Assembly (NCBI GenBank): GCA_005798555.1
Contig: SYJA01000003.1
Location: 1-64,000 of the forward strand
Length of the DNA stretch: 64,000 nucleotides
Reading direction: 5' to 3'
Source of the DNA: Actinomycetota bacterium
Lineage (GTDB): Bacteria > Actinomycetota > Actinomycetes > S36-B12
The notes below the pieces were generated by a model, which worked only from the letters and a program-made list of their open reading frames with translations, ran no database searches and was not told where the DNA came from. Positions 27,013 through 35,047 of the stretch are shown here, piece after piece (position 1 is the first letter of the stretch; every line of letters starts with the position of its first letter). Both the position numbers and the translations under genes were made by a program.

Positions 27013-27390
27013 AGCCGCCTCGAAGGCTTCGAGTGCTTCATCATTGAAGAGAACGAACTGCACCTTGCTGATCTGGGATTGCGGGTGGGCGTCAAAGTAC
27101 TCGCGGACCGCAGTTAGGGCAATCGGTGCTGCGTCGGTTGCCGACCAGCCATATACCCCGCAGGAGATGGCCGGAAAAGCGATCGATGTCGCACCAAGTT
27201 GATCAGCGATCGCTAGCGCATTTCGGTGGCAATCCGCTAACAGGTCGGCGCCGCCGCCGACATGCTCCCAGTGCATCGGGCCTGCCCCATCAACGCCACC
27301 ACCACCTAGTAGCCCAGAGTTCGCCGCGTTAACCAATACATCGCAGCTGGTCTTCGTGAGGTCGCCTCGTGATACCCCAATAGCGGTCAT
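26953..27390 (-). CDS. Macro-domain ADP-ribose deacetylase, internally deleted
   Basis: This 145-residue reading frame encodes a macro domain of the YmdB/O-acetyl-ADP-ribose deacetylase type. The first strand ISRGDLTK-like and [19 protein letters not shown] loop are intact, as are [22 protein letters not shown] and the final helix. The block usually found after VDGA, from the IHRAAG helix to the VIHTVGP strand (about 40 residues), is missing in frame. The protein passes straight to [23 protein letters not shown]. Normal length is about 170-180. It probably cannot fold as a normal macro domain. Its 3' end overlaps gpm by 60 bases. Confidence 0.78.
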   Translation of the reverse strand: MTAIGVSRGDLTKTSCDVLVNAANSGLLGGGGVDGAGPMHWEHVGGGADLLADCHRNALAIADQLGATSIAFPAISCGVYGWSATDAAPIALTAVREYFDAHPQSQISKVQFVLFNDEALEAFEAALLLALGRHRSSGSNSGFGV

Positions 27391-27396
27391 CGCAAA

Positions 27397-27678
27397 CTAG
27401 CGACGGGTGATGTCGATGATGCGCGGGCGAATGTCGAAAAGATAAATCAAGGCGATGACGATTCCCGCGATGCCAAAGATCGATAGTGTCAATTGTGGCA
27501 ATACGCCGGTAAGTGCGGCCAGACCGGTGAGGATCAGCCACAGCACTTTGGTCTGGCGGCCGACCGCGGGGAAGGCGTCAGGGCGACGCCGCACGCAGTC
27601 GATAAAGGCAAATGCCTTGACCCCAAGGGTCACCACCCATAGCGCCAGCATTACGAGGTCTTGCACGGCCCCAAACAT
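27397..27678 (-). CDS. DUF2516 family membrane protein
   Basis: This 93-residue protein has three hydrophobic segments (VQDLVMLALWVVTLGVKAFAFI, VLWLILTGLAALTGVLP, IFGIAGIVIALIYLFDI) and the conserved DCVRRRPDAFPAVGRQTK loop. This matches DUF2516, an actinobacterial family that includes Rv0476 beside hbhA in M. tuberculosis (from memory). ATG 27678 gives the family length; an extended reading upstream covers vapB antisense and is not real. It starts 6 bases from the macro gene start region and is divergent from vapB. Function unknown. Confidence 0.82.
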   Translation of the reverse strand: MFGAVQDLVMLALWVVTLGVKAFAFIDCVRRRPDAFPAVGRQTKVLWLILTGLAALTGVLPQLTLSIFGIAGIVIALIYLFDIRPRIIDITRR

Positions 27679-27792
27679 GGGCTGAACGCTATAGCGGTTC
27701 GGTTGGATAGCAAATTCGCCTGGGCGAACCGAGGCAGTTGGTACATTTTTGAGCCAACCAACCCTGCCCGAGACTAACCACAAACCCGCTGC

Positions 27793-27829
27793 TTGCATCT
27801 TGATGCTATCAAGTGATGCTAAGATGCAA
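27793..27829. promoter_or_regulatory. Inverted repeat operator over the vapB promoter
   Basis: TTGCATCTT (27793-27801) and AAGATGCAA (27821-27829) are perfect 9-base inverted arms. Two TGATGCTA copies (27801-27808 and 27814-27821) lie between or touching them. The right arm covers the TAAGAT -10 (27820-27825), which ends 6 nt before GTG 27832. Binding by the VapB/VapBC complex here would block transcription, the usual autoregulation of this family. Confidence 0.6.
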
Positions 27830-27831
27830 AT

Positions 27832-28080
27832 GTGCGAACAACCTTGACCCTGCGCGATGACATCTACCGCGAGATTCGGCAGGTTGCTGCTGATCAGGGC
27901 TGCTCGGTTGGCTCGGTGATCGAGGATGCGATCGGCCTGCTGCTCGCGCGGCGAAGGCAAGCCCATGATGGTGCTGACCGCGAACTGCCACCGTTGCCGC
28001 TCTTCAGCGGCGGGGGCCTGCAGCCCGGGATTGACCTCGACAGTAACGCCGCACTCAGCGAGCTTCTCGATGAGCACTGA
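27832..28080 (+). CDS. vapB: VapB-type ribbon-helix-helix antitoxin
   Basis: This 82-residue antitoxin should bind its promoter and neutralise the downstream PIN toxin. The N-terminal RTTLTLRDDIYREIRQVAADQGCSVGSVIEDAIGLLL is a ribbon-helix-helix domain. The C-terminal half is flexible (LPPLPLFSGGGLQPGIDLDSNAALSELLDEH) and has the usual toxin-binding look. GTG 27832 is leaderless with a -10 inside an inverted-repeat operator. The gene lies 27 bases before vapC. Confidence 0.85.
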   Translation: MRTTLTLRDDIYREIRQVAADQGCSVGSVIEDAIGLLLARRRQAHDGADRELPPLPLFSGGGLQPGIDLDSNAALSELLDEH

Positions 28081-28107
28081 CGAGCACTGACATGAGCGGG
28101 CCCTTCC

Positions 28108-28536
28108 ATGCATTGCGTTGATGTGAACGTACTCCTTGATTCAGTTATTTCGACCTCGCCAAACCACGCTACGGCCAGGGACGCACTTGAAGTTCTGCGC
28201 AGAGCGCCAGAGGGACTTGGTCTCTTCTCTACCGTGATCTCCGGGTTCATCCGGGTGGTAACCAGCCGCCAGGTACTCAAGGAGCCACTTGATCTCACCT
28301 CAGCGCTCGGTGTGGTCGACGCACTCACCCGGTCACCGTTCGTGCAGATCATCAACCCGGGGCCGGGGCACTGGCCTATTTTCCGTGATCTGCTCGACCG
28401 CAATCGACCGCGTGCCCATGACGTCACCGACGTCTGGCTCGCTGCGGCAGCAATGGAAATCAACGCGACGTGGGTCTCATTTGATCGGGGCTTCGTCAGG
28501 TTTAAAGAACTGCGCTGGGTTGACCCGGCCGCGTAA
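28108..28536 (+). CDS. vapC: VapC-type PIN-domain toxin
   Basis: This 142-residue PIN-domain ribonuclease probably cleaves a tRNA or rRNA when free of VapB. The acidic residues are present: Asp 5 in CVDVNVLL, Glu in ALEVLRRAP (weak), Asp in AHDVTDVWLAAAA (about residue 104) and Asp in FDRGF (about 125). A TRSPFVQIINPGPGHWPIFRDLL stretch precedes the third motif, as in the TIGR00028-like actinobacterial branch. It sits in a short accessory segment between DUF2516 and the HBHA-like gene. Confidence 0.87.
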   Translation: MHCVDVNVLLDSVISTSPNHATARDALEVLRRAPEGLGLFSTVISGFIRVVTSRQVLKEPLDLTSALGVVDALTRSPFVQIINPGPGHWPIFRDLLDRNRPRAHDVTDVWLAAAAMEINATWVSFDRGFVRFKELRWVDPAA

Positions 28537-28615
28537 TTCTCGTCCCGATGCCACTCGGCCCCACTCGATCTGTTCCTGCGTGACCCTTTCGCGCGGTTCA
28601 TCGGCTACTCTCTAA

Positions 28616-29803
28616 AGCGAATTCCGGTCAGCCAAATGGCTTCTCGACGAGGGTGAGGCACAGACGCTGCCGACGAAGGCACTCATCAACGGCTCATGGG
28701 TCGTAGGATCCAGCGGCACCTTGGCGGTGCACTCCCCGCAGTCCGGTGCGCTCATCGCCGACGTGGCACGCTGTGAGGCCGCCGACGTTGACCGAGCAGT
28801 CAAGGCCGCCCGGGCAGCGCAGCCCGGTTGGACCGCCACCCCGCTGATCGAGCGGGTGCAGATCATGTGCCGAATCCACGGTCTTTTCGCAACCCGCGCC
28901 GAGGAGGTGCTGCGGCACCGCGGACTGTCTTTCCCATCCACTCAGGAGCAGACGAACAACAAGCGGCTCGTACTGACGCATCGCCCGCTAGGCGTCGTTG
29001 GCGTCATCACCCCCTACAACTTCCCCACCGACATCGCGTCAATTGCCCTCGCCCACATCATCGCGTCCGGAAATACTGCCGTCTGGAAGCCGTCCGAGTT
29101 CTCCCCCATCTGTTGCAACATAATCGCCGAGATCTGCTCCGAGGCCGGGCTACCCCCGGGTGTTCTCAATGTCGTGCATGGCATGGGTGATATCGGCGCT
29201 GCGATCGTGGAGCATGGCGACGTTGACGGGATCTTCTTAACCGGCTCCACCGCCGCCGGTCTGCGCATCGCGGAGAAGGCCGCGCTTCGCCCACGCCTGC
29301 TGGAACTCGGCGGTGATGGCCCGGCCACTGTCCTTGCCGATGCCGATATCGATGCGGCCGTAGCGGGCGCGATAAACGCCCGCTTCTACTACGCCGGGCA
29401 GGTTTGCACCTCGGGTGAGCGGCTCCTGGTGCACGCCGATATCCACGCTGAGTTCGTTTCGAAGCTAAAGGCGCGGGTCGCGCAACTACGCATCGGCGAC
29501 CCCGGCCTAGATGACACCGACATGGGGCCGCTGCGAGGCTCCGCCACGCTCGCTTGCGTGGTCAATCACGTCGAGGGCGCACGTGCCCTGGGCGCAGAGG
29601 TTACCCAGTACGGCACCGTGAACATTAACGAGACAAGCAACTACTGGGACCAGCTCGCACCATTTGGTGGCACCGGTAACAGTGGCTTGGGCCGCAAACT
29701 CTCGCAATGGTTCCTCGAGCGCTTCACCGAGCAAAAGCTGCTCGTATTTGACCTAGGCGATACCGAGGTGCGCTACAACCGGCGCGCCGAGGGCGGTTGG
29801 TAA
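28616..29803 (+). pseudogene. Decayed aldehyde dehydrogenase (succinate-semialdehyde dehydrogenase-like)
   Basis: The open frame encodes parts of an ALDH of the actinobacterial SSADH-like branch: TKALINGSWVVGSSGT, VITPYNFPTDIASIALAHIIASG, LTGSTAAGLRI, LELGGDGPATVLADAD, and the catalytic Cys in YYAGQVCTSGERLLV. The frame begins after TAA at 28613 and has no ATG, GTG or TTG before the TTG at 28721, inside the domain. Compared with the family, about 40 residues are missing after AEEVL and about 70 after GAEVTQ, including the EETFGP motif. The protein jumps directly to GTVNINETSNYWDQLAPFGG. Both losses are in frame. An ATG at 28636 in another frame would join the family start after a one-base change near 28654. 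Confidence 0.75.
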
Positions 29804-29809
29804 CACGCG

Positions 29810-29845
29810 AACGGGCCCGCACCTATTGGCACGGGCCCGCCGTTA
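29810..29845. terminator. GC-rich hairpin between convergent genes
   Basis: Two CGGGCCCG octamers (29812-29819 and 29832-29839), flanked by AACG and CCGTT, can pair around a 12-base loop. The hairpin lies between the decayed ALDH on the plus strand and the HBHA-like gene on the minus strand. It could end transcription from either side. There is no T-tract. Confidence 0.55.
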
Positions 29846-29883
29846 ACGAAATCGAATCGCCTTAGACGCGTAAACGAACTGCG

Positions 29884-30204
29884 TTAGAGACCAACTACCT
29901 CACGAAGCAAAGTCACGCCGTGATTTACCGAGTTGCGCACATCCGTGGCTCTGGTTTCCACCCGCGTGCGTGCGCCGGTGACCATGTCACCGACATTGAG
30001 ATTCAACAGATCCACTTTGGGTAGCTGAACTTTAGGTAGGTCGATCTTTGGCAGCTCGAACTTAGGCAGCTCAAATGGCAAACTCGCCTTAGCGGTGCTC
30101 GCCGCCTTCGCCGTGGTGGCCTTGGCGCTGCCGGCTGCTTTGGTAGTGGTGGCCTTCGCCGCCGCGGCGGCCTTCTTGGTTGATGTGGTTACCTTGCTTG
30201 TCAT
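29884..30204 (-). CDS. HBHA-like Lys/Ala-rich protein with LPK repeats
   Basis: This 106-residue protein has a low-complexity Thr/Ala/Lys N-terminus (about residues 1-42) and a run of five short repeats of the form (E/I/V)(D/E/Q)LPK at about 43-66, then a helical amphipathic end. It has no signal peptide. It overlaps the XRE gene by 4 bases. The XRE - Lys/Ala-rich protein - DUF2516 order matches M. tuberculosis Rv0474-Rv0476, where Rv0475 is the heparin-binding haemagglutinin (from memory). The composition resembles but the sequence does not prove HBHA: the Lys-rich part is N-terminal, not C-terminal. Function unknown. Confidence 0.6.
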   Translation of the reverse strand: MTSKVTTSTKKAAAAAKATTTKAAGSAKATTAKAASTAKASLPFELPKFELPKIDLPKVQLPKVDLLNLNVGDMVTGARTRVETRATDVRNSVNHGVTLLREVVGL

Positions 30205-30575
30205 GATTTCTCATCCTCTCTTGGTGTTGCCTGCGCCTGGTTCTCAGACTGAAATGCGGCGTAAATTTGCAGCAGTGTCGCTCGTTGCCGTTCGGTGAGC
30301 GTGGCGTCCGAGGCGATGGCCGTGGTGACCACCTCATCCCCCTCCCGCTCCGCCAGAATGCCCGCCCGTACGTACAAGGTTTCCGCGGAAATCCGCAGAC
30401 CCTGAGCGATCCGGCCGAGGATCTCGGCACTGGGTTTACGAAGGCCGCGTTCGACTTGACTCAGGTACGGATTGGAGACCTCCGCCGCCTTGGCCAATTG
30501 GCGCACGGACATCTGCGCCTGGTCGCGCTGCTCGCGGATGAACCCGCCGAGCCCGCTCACGTCGATTCTTGCCAT
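30201..30575 (-). CDS. XRE-family helix-turn-helix regulator
   Basis: This 124-residue regulator has an HTH_3 domain: GGFIREQRDQAQMSVRQLAKAAEVSNPYLSQVERGLRKPSAEILGRIAQGLRIS, residues about 9-65. A C-terminal helical part follows (ATLTERQRATLLQIYAAFQSE). ATG 30575 gives the MARIDVSGLGGFI start usual for the family; the longer reading begins at a stretch unlike protein. It is translationally coupled to the HBHA-like gene, so it probably controls it. Confidence 0.87.
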   Translation of the reverse strand: MARIDVSGLGGFIREQRDQAQMSVRQLAKAAEVSNPYLSQVERGLRKPSAEILGRIAQGLRISAETLYVRAGILAEREGDEVVTTAIASDATLTERQRATLLQIYAAFQSENQAQATPREDEKS

Positions 30576-30645
30576 GGGACCAGTATGCCCCGGGAGTGCT
30601 TGCAATTGCAAACGCACGTGCTAGCAGTGGCTAGCGTGACCTATG

Positions 30646-31608
30646 TCACCCGGCCAAGACGCTGGCTACCCGCCCGACCGGCACCCCGCCCCCCAGCAAT
30701 GGCACGGTGGCCAGGGGCCCCAGGGGCCGGGGATCTGCACCCATGCGCGTCAGCAGGGCAGCCACCGTCACCGTGCGCCCGCGATCGGCACCGTCTTCCA
30801 TCTTGACCGCAAAGGCGCGGCCATCAGGGAAAGCGCCCACATAAACACCTTCGGCGCCATCCTTCGCGACCAGGCCCGGTACCGCGCGCATGAACTCGGT
30901 GACGTCACGGCGCGAGCCACCTACCTGCTGGGGCCAAGCCCGCATCGCGTCCACCACCCGACGACCAGATGATTGCTCATCACCTTGGACCAGCCGGGAG
31001 ACCGACCGAGCCAGCCCGGCTAGTGAGATTGCCAGCACCGGCGCACCACAGCCATCTACCCCGATCGCCCTGATCGGCTCGCCCGCGCACCGCTCGACCT
31101 CGCGGACGATTTCAAGTTGCAATGGGTGCGAAGGGTCACGATAGTTCTTGATCTGCCAACCATTAATTACACAAGTCGCCAACATGGATGCGTGCTTACC
31201 TGAACAGTTCATCGCAATTGGCACGGCTTCTCGGCCAGCCACGATCCAGGAATCCCGCTCTACCTCGTCGAGTGGGAAATCAGGTGGAGTCTGCAAATCC
31301 GCTTCGGTGAGCCCGGCTCCCCCCAAGATTTCGCGTACTGCGTCAAGATGAATCTGTTCACCACTGTGCGAGGCTGCGGCAAGGGCGAGCAGGTGCGGCG
31401 GTAGATCTAACCCGAGGTTGACCAGTGCCGTTGCCTGCGCCGGCTTATTCGATGAACGCGGGAAGATAACTCGATTTGGATCCCCCCAGGATTCGACGAC
31501 GTCGCCGTGCGGGCTCACGATCACGGCATGGCCACTGTGCACGCCCTCGACAAACCCACTACGGGATACCTTCGCGAGTACCACTGCATCGGTCGGGTGT
31601 GAGGCCAC
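30646..31608 (-). CDS. L-asparaginase II-like protein
   Basis: This 320-residue protein matches the asparaginase family PF06089. It has HSGEQIHLDAVREILGGAGL (about residue 81), MNCSGKHASMLATCVINGW (about 133) and GVDGCGAPVLAISLAGLARSVSRL (about 185), the SGKH and DGCG motifs being typical. It should deamidate asparagine to aspartate and ammonia, though members of this family have not all been tested. GTG 31608 is divergent from dtd by 26 bases. It is cytoplasmic with no signal peptide. Confidence 0.88.
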   Translation of the reverse strand: MASHPTDAVVLAKVSRSGFVEGVHSGHAVIVSPHGDVVESWGDPNRVIFPRSSNKPAQATALVNLGLDLPPHLLALAAASHSGEQIHLDAVREILGGAGLTEADLQTPPDFPLDEVERDSWIVAGREAVPIAMNCSGKHASMLATCVINGWQIKNYRDPSHPLQLEIVREVERCAGEPIRAIGVDGCGAPVLAISLAGLARSVSRLVQGDEQSSGRRVVDAMRAWPQQVGGSRRDVTEFMRAVPGLVAKDGAEGVYVGAFPDGRAFAVKMEDGADRGRTVTVAALLTRMGADPRPLGPLATVPLLGGGVPVGRVASVLAG

Positions 31609-31634
31609 TCGCGAATCATGGCACGCTTGGCTCC

Positions 31635-32114
31635 ATGAGGGCAGTCGTGCAACGTGCAGCAGGTGCCAAAGTCAGCGTTGATGGCGAGGTCGTGGGCCAA
31701 TTCAGCGGTCCCGGGCTCGTGGTCTTCGTCGGTGTTACCCATACCGACACGGTGCTGGCGGCAGCGGCACTTGCAAACAAGGTCTACGACATGCGGCTGT
31801 TTTCGCGCGATCACGCCAAGGTGGTTGGCGTGGAAATTCCCGATGACGCCAGCCGCGAGCTCTCCGCGGCTGAACTTAGGCTCCCGGTGCTGGTCATCAG
31901 CCAATTCACTTTGTACGCGGAGACGAAAAAAGGCCGCCGGCCGACCTGGGACCAAGCTGCGCCCGGGCCGGTGGCAGAACCACTAGTTGACGCCGTCGTT
32001 CTCTCCTTGCGTGCGCGCGGGGTCGAAGTGGCAACCGGTCGATTTGGTGCCGACATGCAAGTGTCGCTGGTCAATGACGGTCCGGTGACTATCACCGTCG
32101 AAGTAGACGGCTAA
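31635..32114 (+). CDS. dtd: D-aminoacyl-tRNA deacylase
   Basis: This 159-residue enzyme hydrolyses D-aminoacyl-tRNAs such as D-Tyr-tRNA. The N-terminal MRAVVQRAAGAKVSVDGEVVG, the catalytic loop ISQFTLYAETKKGRRPTWDQAAPG, and the C-terminal LVNDGPVTITVEV motif are all present. ATG 31635 is fixed by the conserved N-terminal Met-Arg-Ala start. The upstream region is short and without a clear ribosome site. It converges with the GH5 gene. Confidence 0.95.
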   Translation: MRAVVQRAAGAKVSVDGEVVGQFSGPGLVVFVGVTHTDTVLAAAALANKVYDMRLFSRDHAKVVGVEIPDDASRELSAAELRLPVLVISQFTLYAETKKGRRPTWDQAAPGPVAEPLVDAVVLSLRARGVEVATGRFGADMQVSLVNDGPVTITVEVDG

Positions 32115-32155
32115 CCGAACCCTTGACCAGCGACGCTGCACCAGTAGGTAAGGAC

Positions 32156-32377
32156 TTAACGCGCCGTGACTCCGGCTGGCTCGGCCGCTCCATTTAGGTT
32201 GCTGGCACTTGATGCACAGAAACCAAATGAGGTGACACTGCGTCCCGGTGCTAATTGCGCCGCCCAGGGTGCCGGGGTTACCGTCACAGCAGTTCCGGAC
32301 CGCACCAAGTTGCCATCCCAAGTTGAGTCCTTCAACATCGTGACGGTGAGGAGTTGGGCAGCAGGCGGCAGTGTCGG
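32156..32377 (-). pseudogene. Frameshifted C-terminal half of a second CBM2
   Basis: The minus-strand frame after the GH5 stop reads PTLPPAAQLLTV, then DSTWDGNLVRSGTAVTVTPAPW and GRSVTSFGFCASS, closely like the second half of a cellulose-binding CBM2. It belongs to the preceding gene: adding one C in the C-run at 32378-32381 restores the linker frame. Only the last half of the module is present. Confidence 0.65.
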
Positions 32378-34035
32378 GTAACCAACGGGGTAACCGACGG
32401 GCTAACACTTGGAGTTGGCGTGCTGGCGCCGACAATTCGTGTAGTGGCCATGACCGCCGCCGGAGCTGCACCGGTGACACATAACCCGGTATCGGTGAAG
32501 GAGGAGCCGGCAGCGGCACCGGCCCAACTCGGTGGCGTCACCAAGACGTGATTACCGACCCGAGTAAAGGTGCCGTTCCACGTGGTAGAAACGGCGCCAC
32601 CGATCGCAAGATCAAATTCGATTTTATCGATGATGATCTTGTTGCTAGTACCGTTTTGCACGCCCAGCTTTCCGCACCAACCACCCGGCCACGAAGAGTC
32701 AGTGACGATCTTTGCGGTAATGACGCCGCTGGTGATCCCCGGATTCGCCGGCCCGGTGGTGGGTGCCGGATCTACTGCCAGCGTCGGCGTCGGCGTTGGC
32801 GTTGGCAGCGGCGCAACGGTACCGGCAAATGCAATTGCCTCCTTGTTCATCAGCGAGCGCAGCAACGCCATCTTGGCAAGGTTGATGGTCCGCCAGTCGT
32901 CTAGGAGCACACCACCGGTATCTCCCGAGTTGGGATTCCACGACCAAAATGTCCAACTGATGCTCTTTCGGCCCAGGTAGTCAGCAAACTGCCTAATCCA
33001 CCGACCTTCTTTCGTATCAAGGCCGACATTCTTGGCACCGAACTCCCCGATGAGGACCGGCGCCGTGCCAGCGTCAACGAGATAGCCAAAGCCCTTTTCC
33101 CAACGGTCCGCCAAAATCGACGCTTGATTCGAACCCGAAAACCACGGCTGGGCAAAGACACCTGGTCCGTATTCATGTGGTGAGTACACGAGTTTATTCG
33201 ACTTGGAAAGGCGCACCGGGTTAGCGCGTGCCCCCTCGAGGTTTCCGCCCCACCAATGCCGATCAAGTTTTTGCCCGCCGGCAACTTGACCCTCGATACC
33301 CTCGACGAGGATAAGCATGTTCGGATTCTGTGCAAGCACAGCATTGCCGGCGAGTTCCGCGGCACGACGCCAGTCAGTCGCTAAGCCGGTACCCCAAGTG
33401 GCCGAACCGTGCGGCTCGTTCTTCAAGTCAGCCCCGATGACATTGGGTCTATCCGAATACCGCTTAGCGAGCGCCTGCCAGGTACCAAGCCAATTCGCTT
33501 CGGTGTAACCGTTTTGCCCATACCAAAGGTCGTACATGAAACCATCATCTGCCTGCGAGTGGTTATCAAGGATGATCATCAACCCTTGCCTTGCGGCCTC
33601 GTCAATGATTACGTCCATCACCTGCTGTGGGGTCTTGCCGGCCAACGCTGCATTTAGACCATTTGCGTAATCGATGCCACTGGTTGTCGATGCATCCATC
33701 GCCTGCAGCGAGAAGGGCAGCCGCACGGTGTTGAAGCCCTGGGCTTTGATCTGCGCCAGCATCTCCTTGTAGTCGCGACTCCATAAGCCGTGGGGAGCAT
33801 GGTTGGCGGTCTCGAAGCCAAACCAGTTGACACCCTGCAAGGTGACGGTGGCTCCCGTGGCATCGATGATCTTGCTTCCACTCGTTGACAGCGGCAGTGC
33901 CGGCAAGCCGGCCGCGGCAATAGCGTTCGGAGCGTTAACAACCCCAACCCCCGCGGCCAAGGCCGTGAGAATCAGGCCCAAAACGAGTGAAATAGCGGTT
34001 TTTCGATGAATTCGGGGTTGCTCAATTGAGGTCAT
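32332..34035 (-). CDS. Secreted GH5 cellulase-type glycosidase with CBM2
   Basis: This 567-residue reading frame encodes a secreted beta-glucanase. It has a signal peptide (about 1-41, ending near AIAAA), a GH5 domain (about 45-385) with the acid/base Glu in DLKNEPHGS and nucleophile Glu in VLIGEFGAKN, a Pro/Thr linker (about 395-425), and one CBM2 (about 430-530). The SPSVTPLVT linker is followed by TRHCRLLPNSSPSRC, which looks like frameshifted sequence. A single-C indel in tandem 12-base linker repeats would join it to the CBM2 fragment. It starts 34 bases after ygfZ, on the same strand. Confidence 0.88.
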   Translation of the reverse strand: MTSIEQPRIHRKTAISLVLGLILTALAAGVGVVNAPNAIAAAGLPALPLSTSGSKIIDATGATVTLQGVNWFGFETANHAPHGLWSRDYKEMLAQIKAQGFNTVRLPFSLQAMDASTTSGIDYANGLNAALAGKTPQQVMDVIIDEAARQGLMIILDNHSQADDGFMYDLWYGQNGYTEANWLGTWQALAKRYSDRPNVIGADLKNEPHGSATWGTGLATDWRRAAELAGNAVLAQNPNMLILVEGIEGQVAGGQKLDRHWWGGNLEGARANPVRLSKSNKLVYSPHEYGPGVFAQPWFSGSNQASILADRWEKGFGYLVDAGTAPVLIGEFGAKNVGLDTKEGRWIRQFADYLGRKSISWTFWSWNPNSGDTGGVLLDDWRTINLAKMALLRSLMNKEAIAFAGTVAPLPTPTPTPTLAVDPAPTTGPANPGITSGVITAKIVTDSSWPGGWCGKLGVQNGTSNKIIIDKIEFDLAIGGAVSTTWNGTFTRVGNHVLVTPPSWAGAAAGSSFTDTGLCVTGAAPAAVMATTRIVGASTPTPSVSPSVTPLVTRHCRLLPNSSPSRC

Positions 34036-34069
34036 GGCCTGGTTATTCCCAACTGGCTCAGATCTAAAC

Positions 34070-35047
34070 CTAAATCGTCAAAGTATTTTCCTGGGCCGCT
34101 GCCACATCGCCCTCATCCGTTCTAACAGTCAGCACAGCATCAAAGGGCACCTTGCGTTTGATAATGGCCGTCGCGATCGGGCCGAGTTCGTAGTGGCGGG
34201 CCGCCGAACCTACCCAGCCCACCTCGTCATCGCCCGCAAATACCCGAGCACCATGGCCGGGGAGGATCTCCGGTGCGCCATCTAGATGCAATAGCACCAG
34301 TCGCCTGGGCGGCTTACCCAAGTTCTGCACGCGGGCCACGGTCTCCTGACCGCGGTAGCACCCCTTTTGCAGGTGGACCGCCGAGCCGATCCAGCCCACC
34401 TCATGCGGCAAGGTCTTGTGGTCGGTTTCAAACCCAAGCCGCGGCATCGAGGCCGCAACCCTTAGCGCTTCGAGAGCCCAGCTGCCGCTGCGCTCGGGCG
34501 CGCCCGTAAGTCGCGCGGGTAGTTCCTCTCGCGGCAGTATCACCTCGCGTCCACGAAATCCGCTGCTCGCAAAAGGCTCGGGGACCAACCAAGTCGGGTG
34601 GTTTGCATCAATCGATGCGATCGGCTCCCAAACCACCGCGAACCTCGAAGTGACATTGGAAATTGTCACGCGCAACATGAACTGCATCGACACCAGGTAC
34701 TTTTCCAAGGTATCGGCCGTGCCTGGCTCAACAATGAGCCAGGTGGTTTCACCGTCGTCAACTAGATGAAGCTCATGTTCCACGTGCCCGTGCGGGCTCA
34801 GAATCAATACCAAGGCGGACTCACTCGGCTGCAGGTTCTGTAGGTGCTGGGTTGTCAGCGTATGCATCCATGTGAGCCGGTCGGGGCCGGTAACTGTTAC
34901 CACCCCACGATTAGAAATATCCACGACGCTCATGCCGTCGGCTAGAAACCGCTGTTCGCGGTGCGGATCCCCAAAATGCCACGCGATTGACTCGTCAACG
35001 AATCCGGCTGGCCCGGCCACCGCAAGCGGCAAGTCCAACGACGTCAC
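34070..35047 (-). CDS. ygfZ: YgfZ/GcvT-family folate-binding protein
   Basis: This 325-residue tetrahydrofolate-binding protein helps Fe-S cluster maintenance and tRNA modification. The family signature KGCYRGQETVARVQNLGKPPRRL is at about residue 230. The N-terminal DISNRGVVTVTGPDRLTWMHTLTTQHLQ is GcvT-like. GTG 35047 overlaps the fur stop (GTGA), so the longer upstream start inside fur is rejected. It belongs to a small-peptide/nitrobindin/fur/ygfZ operon. Confidence 0.93.
   Translation of the reverse strand: MTSLDLPLAVAGPAGFVDESIAWHFGDPHREQRFLADGMSVVDISNRGVVTVTGPDRLTWMHTLTTQHLQNLQPSESALVLILSPHGHVEHELHLVDDGETTWLIVEPGTADTLEKYLVSMQFMLRVTISNVTSRFAVVWEPIASIDANHPTWLVPEPFASSGFRGREVILPREELPARLTGAPERSGSWALEALRVAASMPRLGFETDHKTLPHEVGWIGSAVHLQKGCYRGQETVARVQNLGKPPRRLVLLHLDGAPEILPGHGARVFAGDDEVGWVGSAARHYELGPIATAIIKRKVPFDAVLTVRTDEGDVAAAQENTLTI

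Noticed and set aside
30643-30972. Plus-strand reading frame over asparaginase
   Set aside because: It is antisense to a well-supported gene, rich in Arg/His/Pro, and has no recognisable domain.
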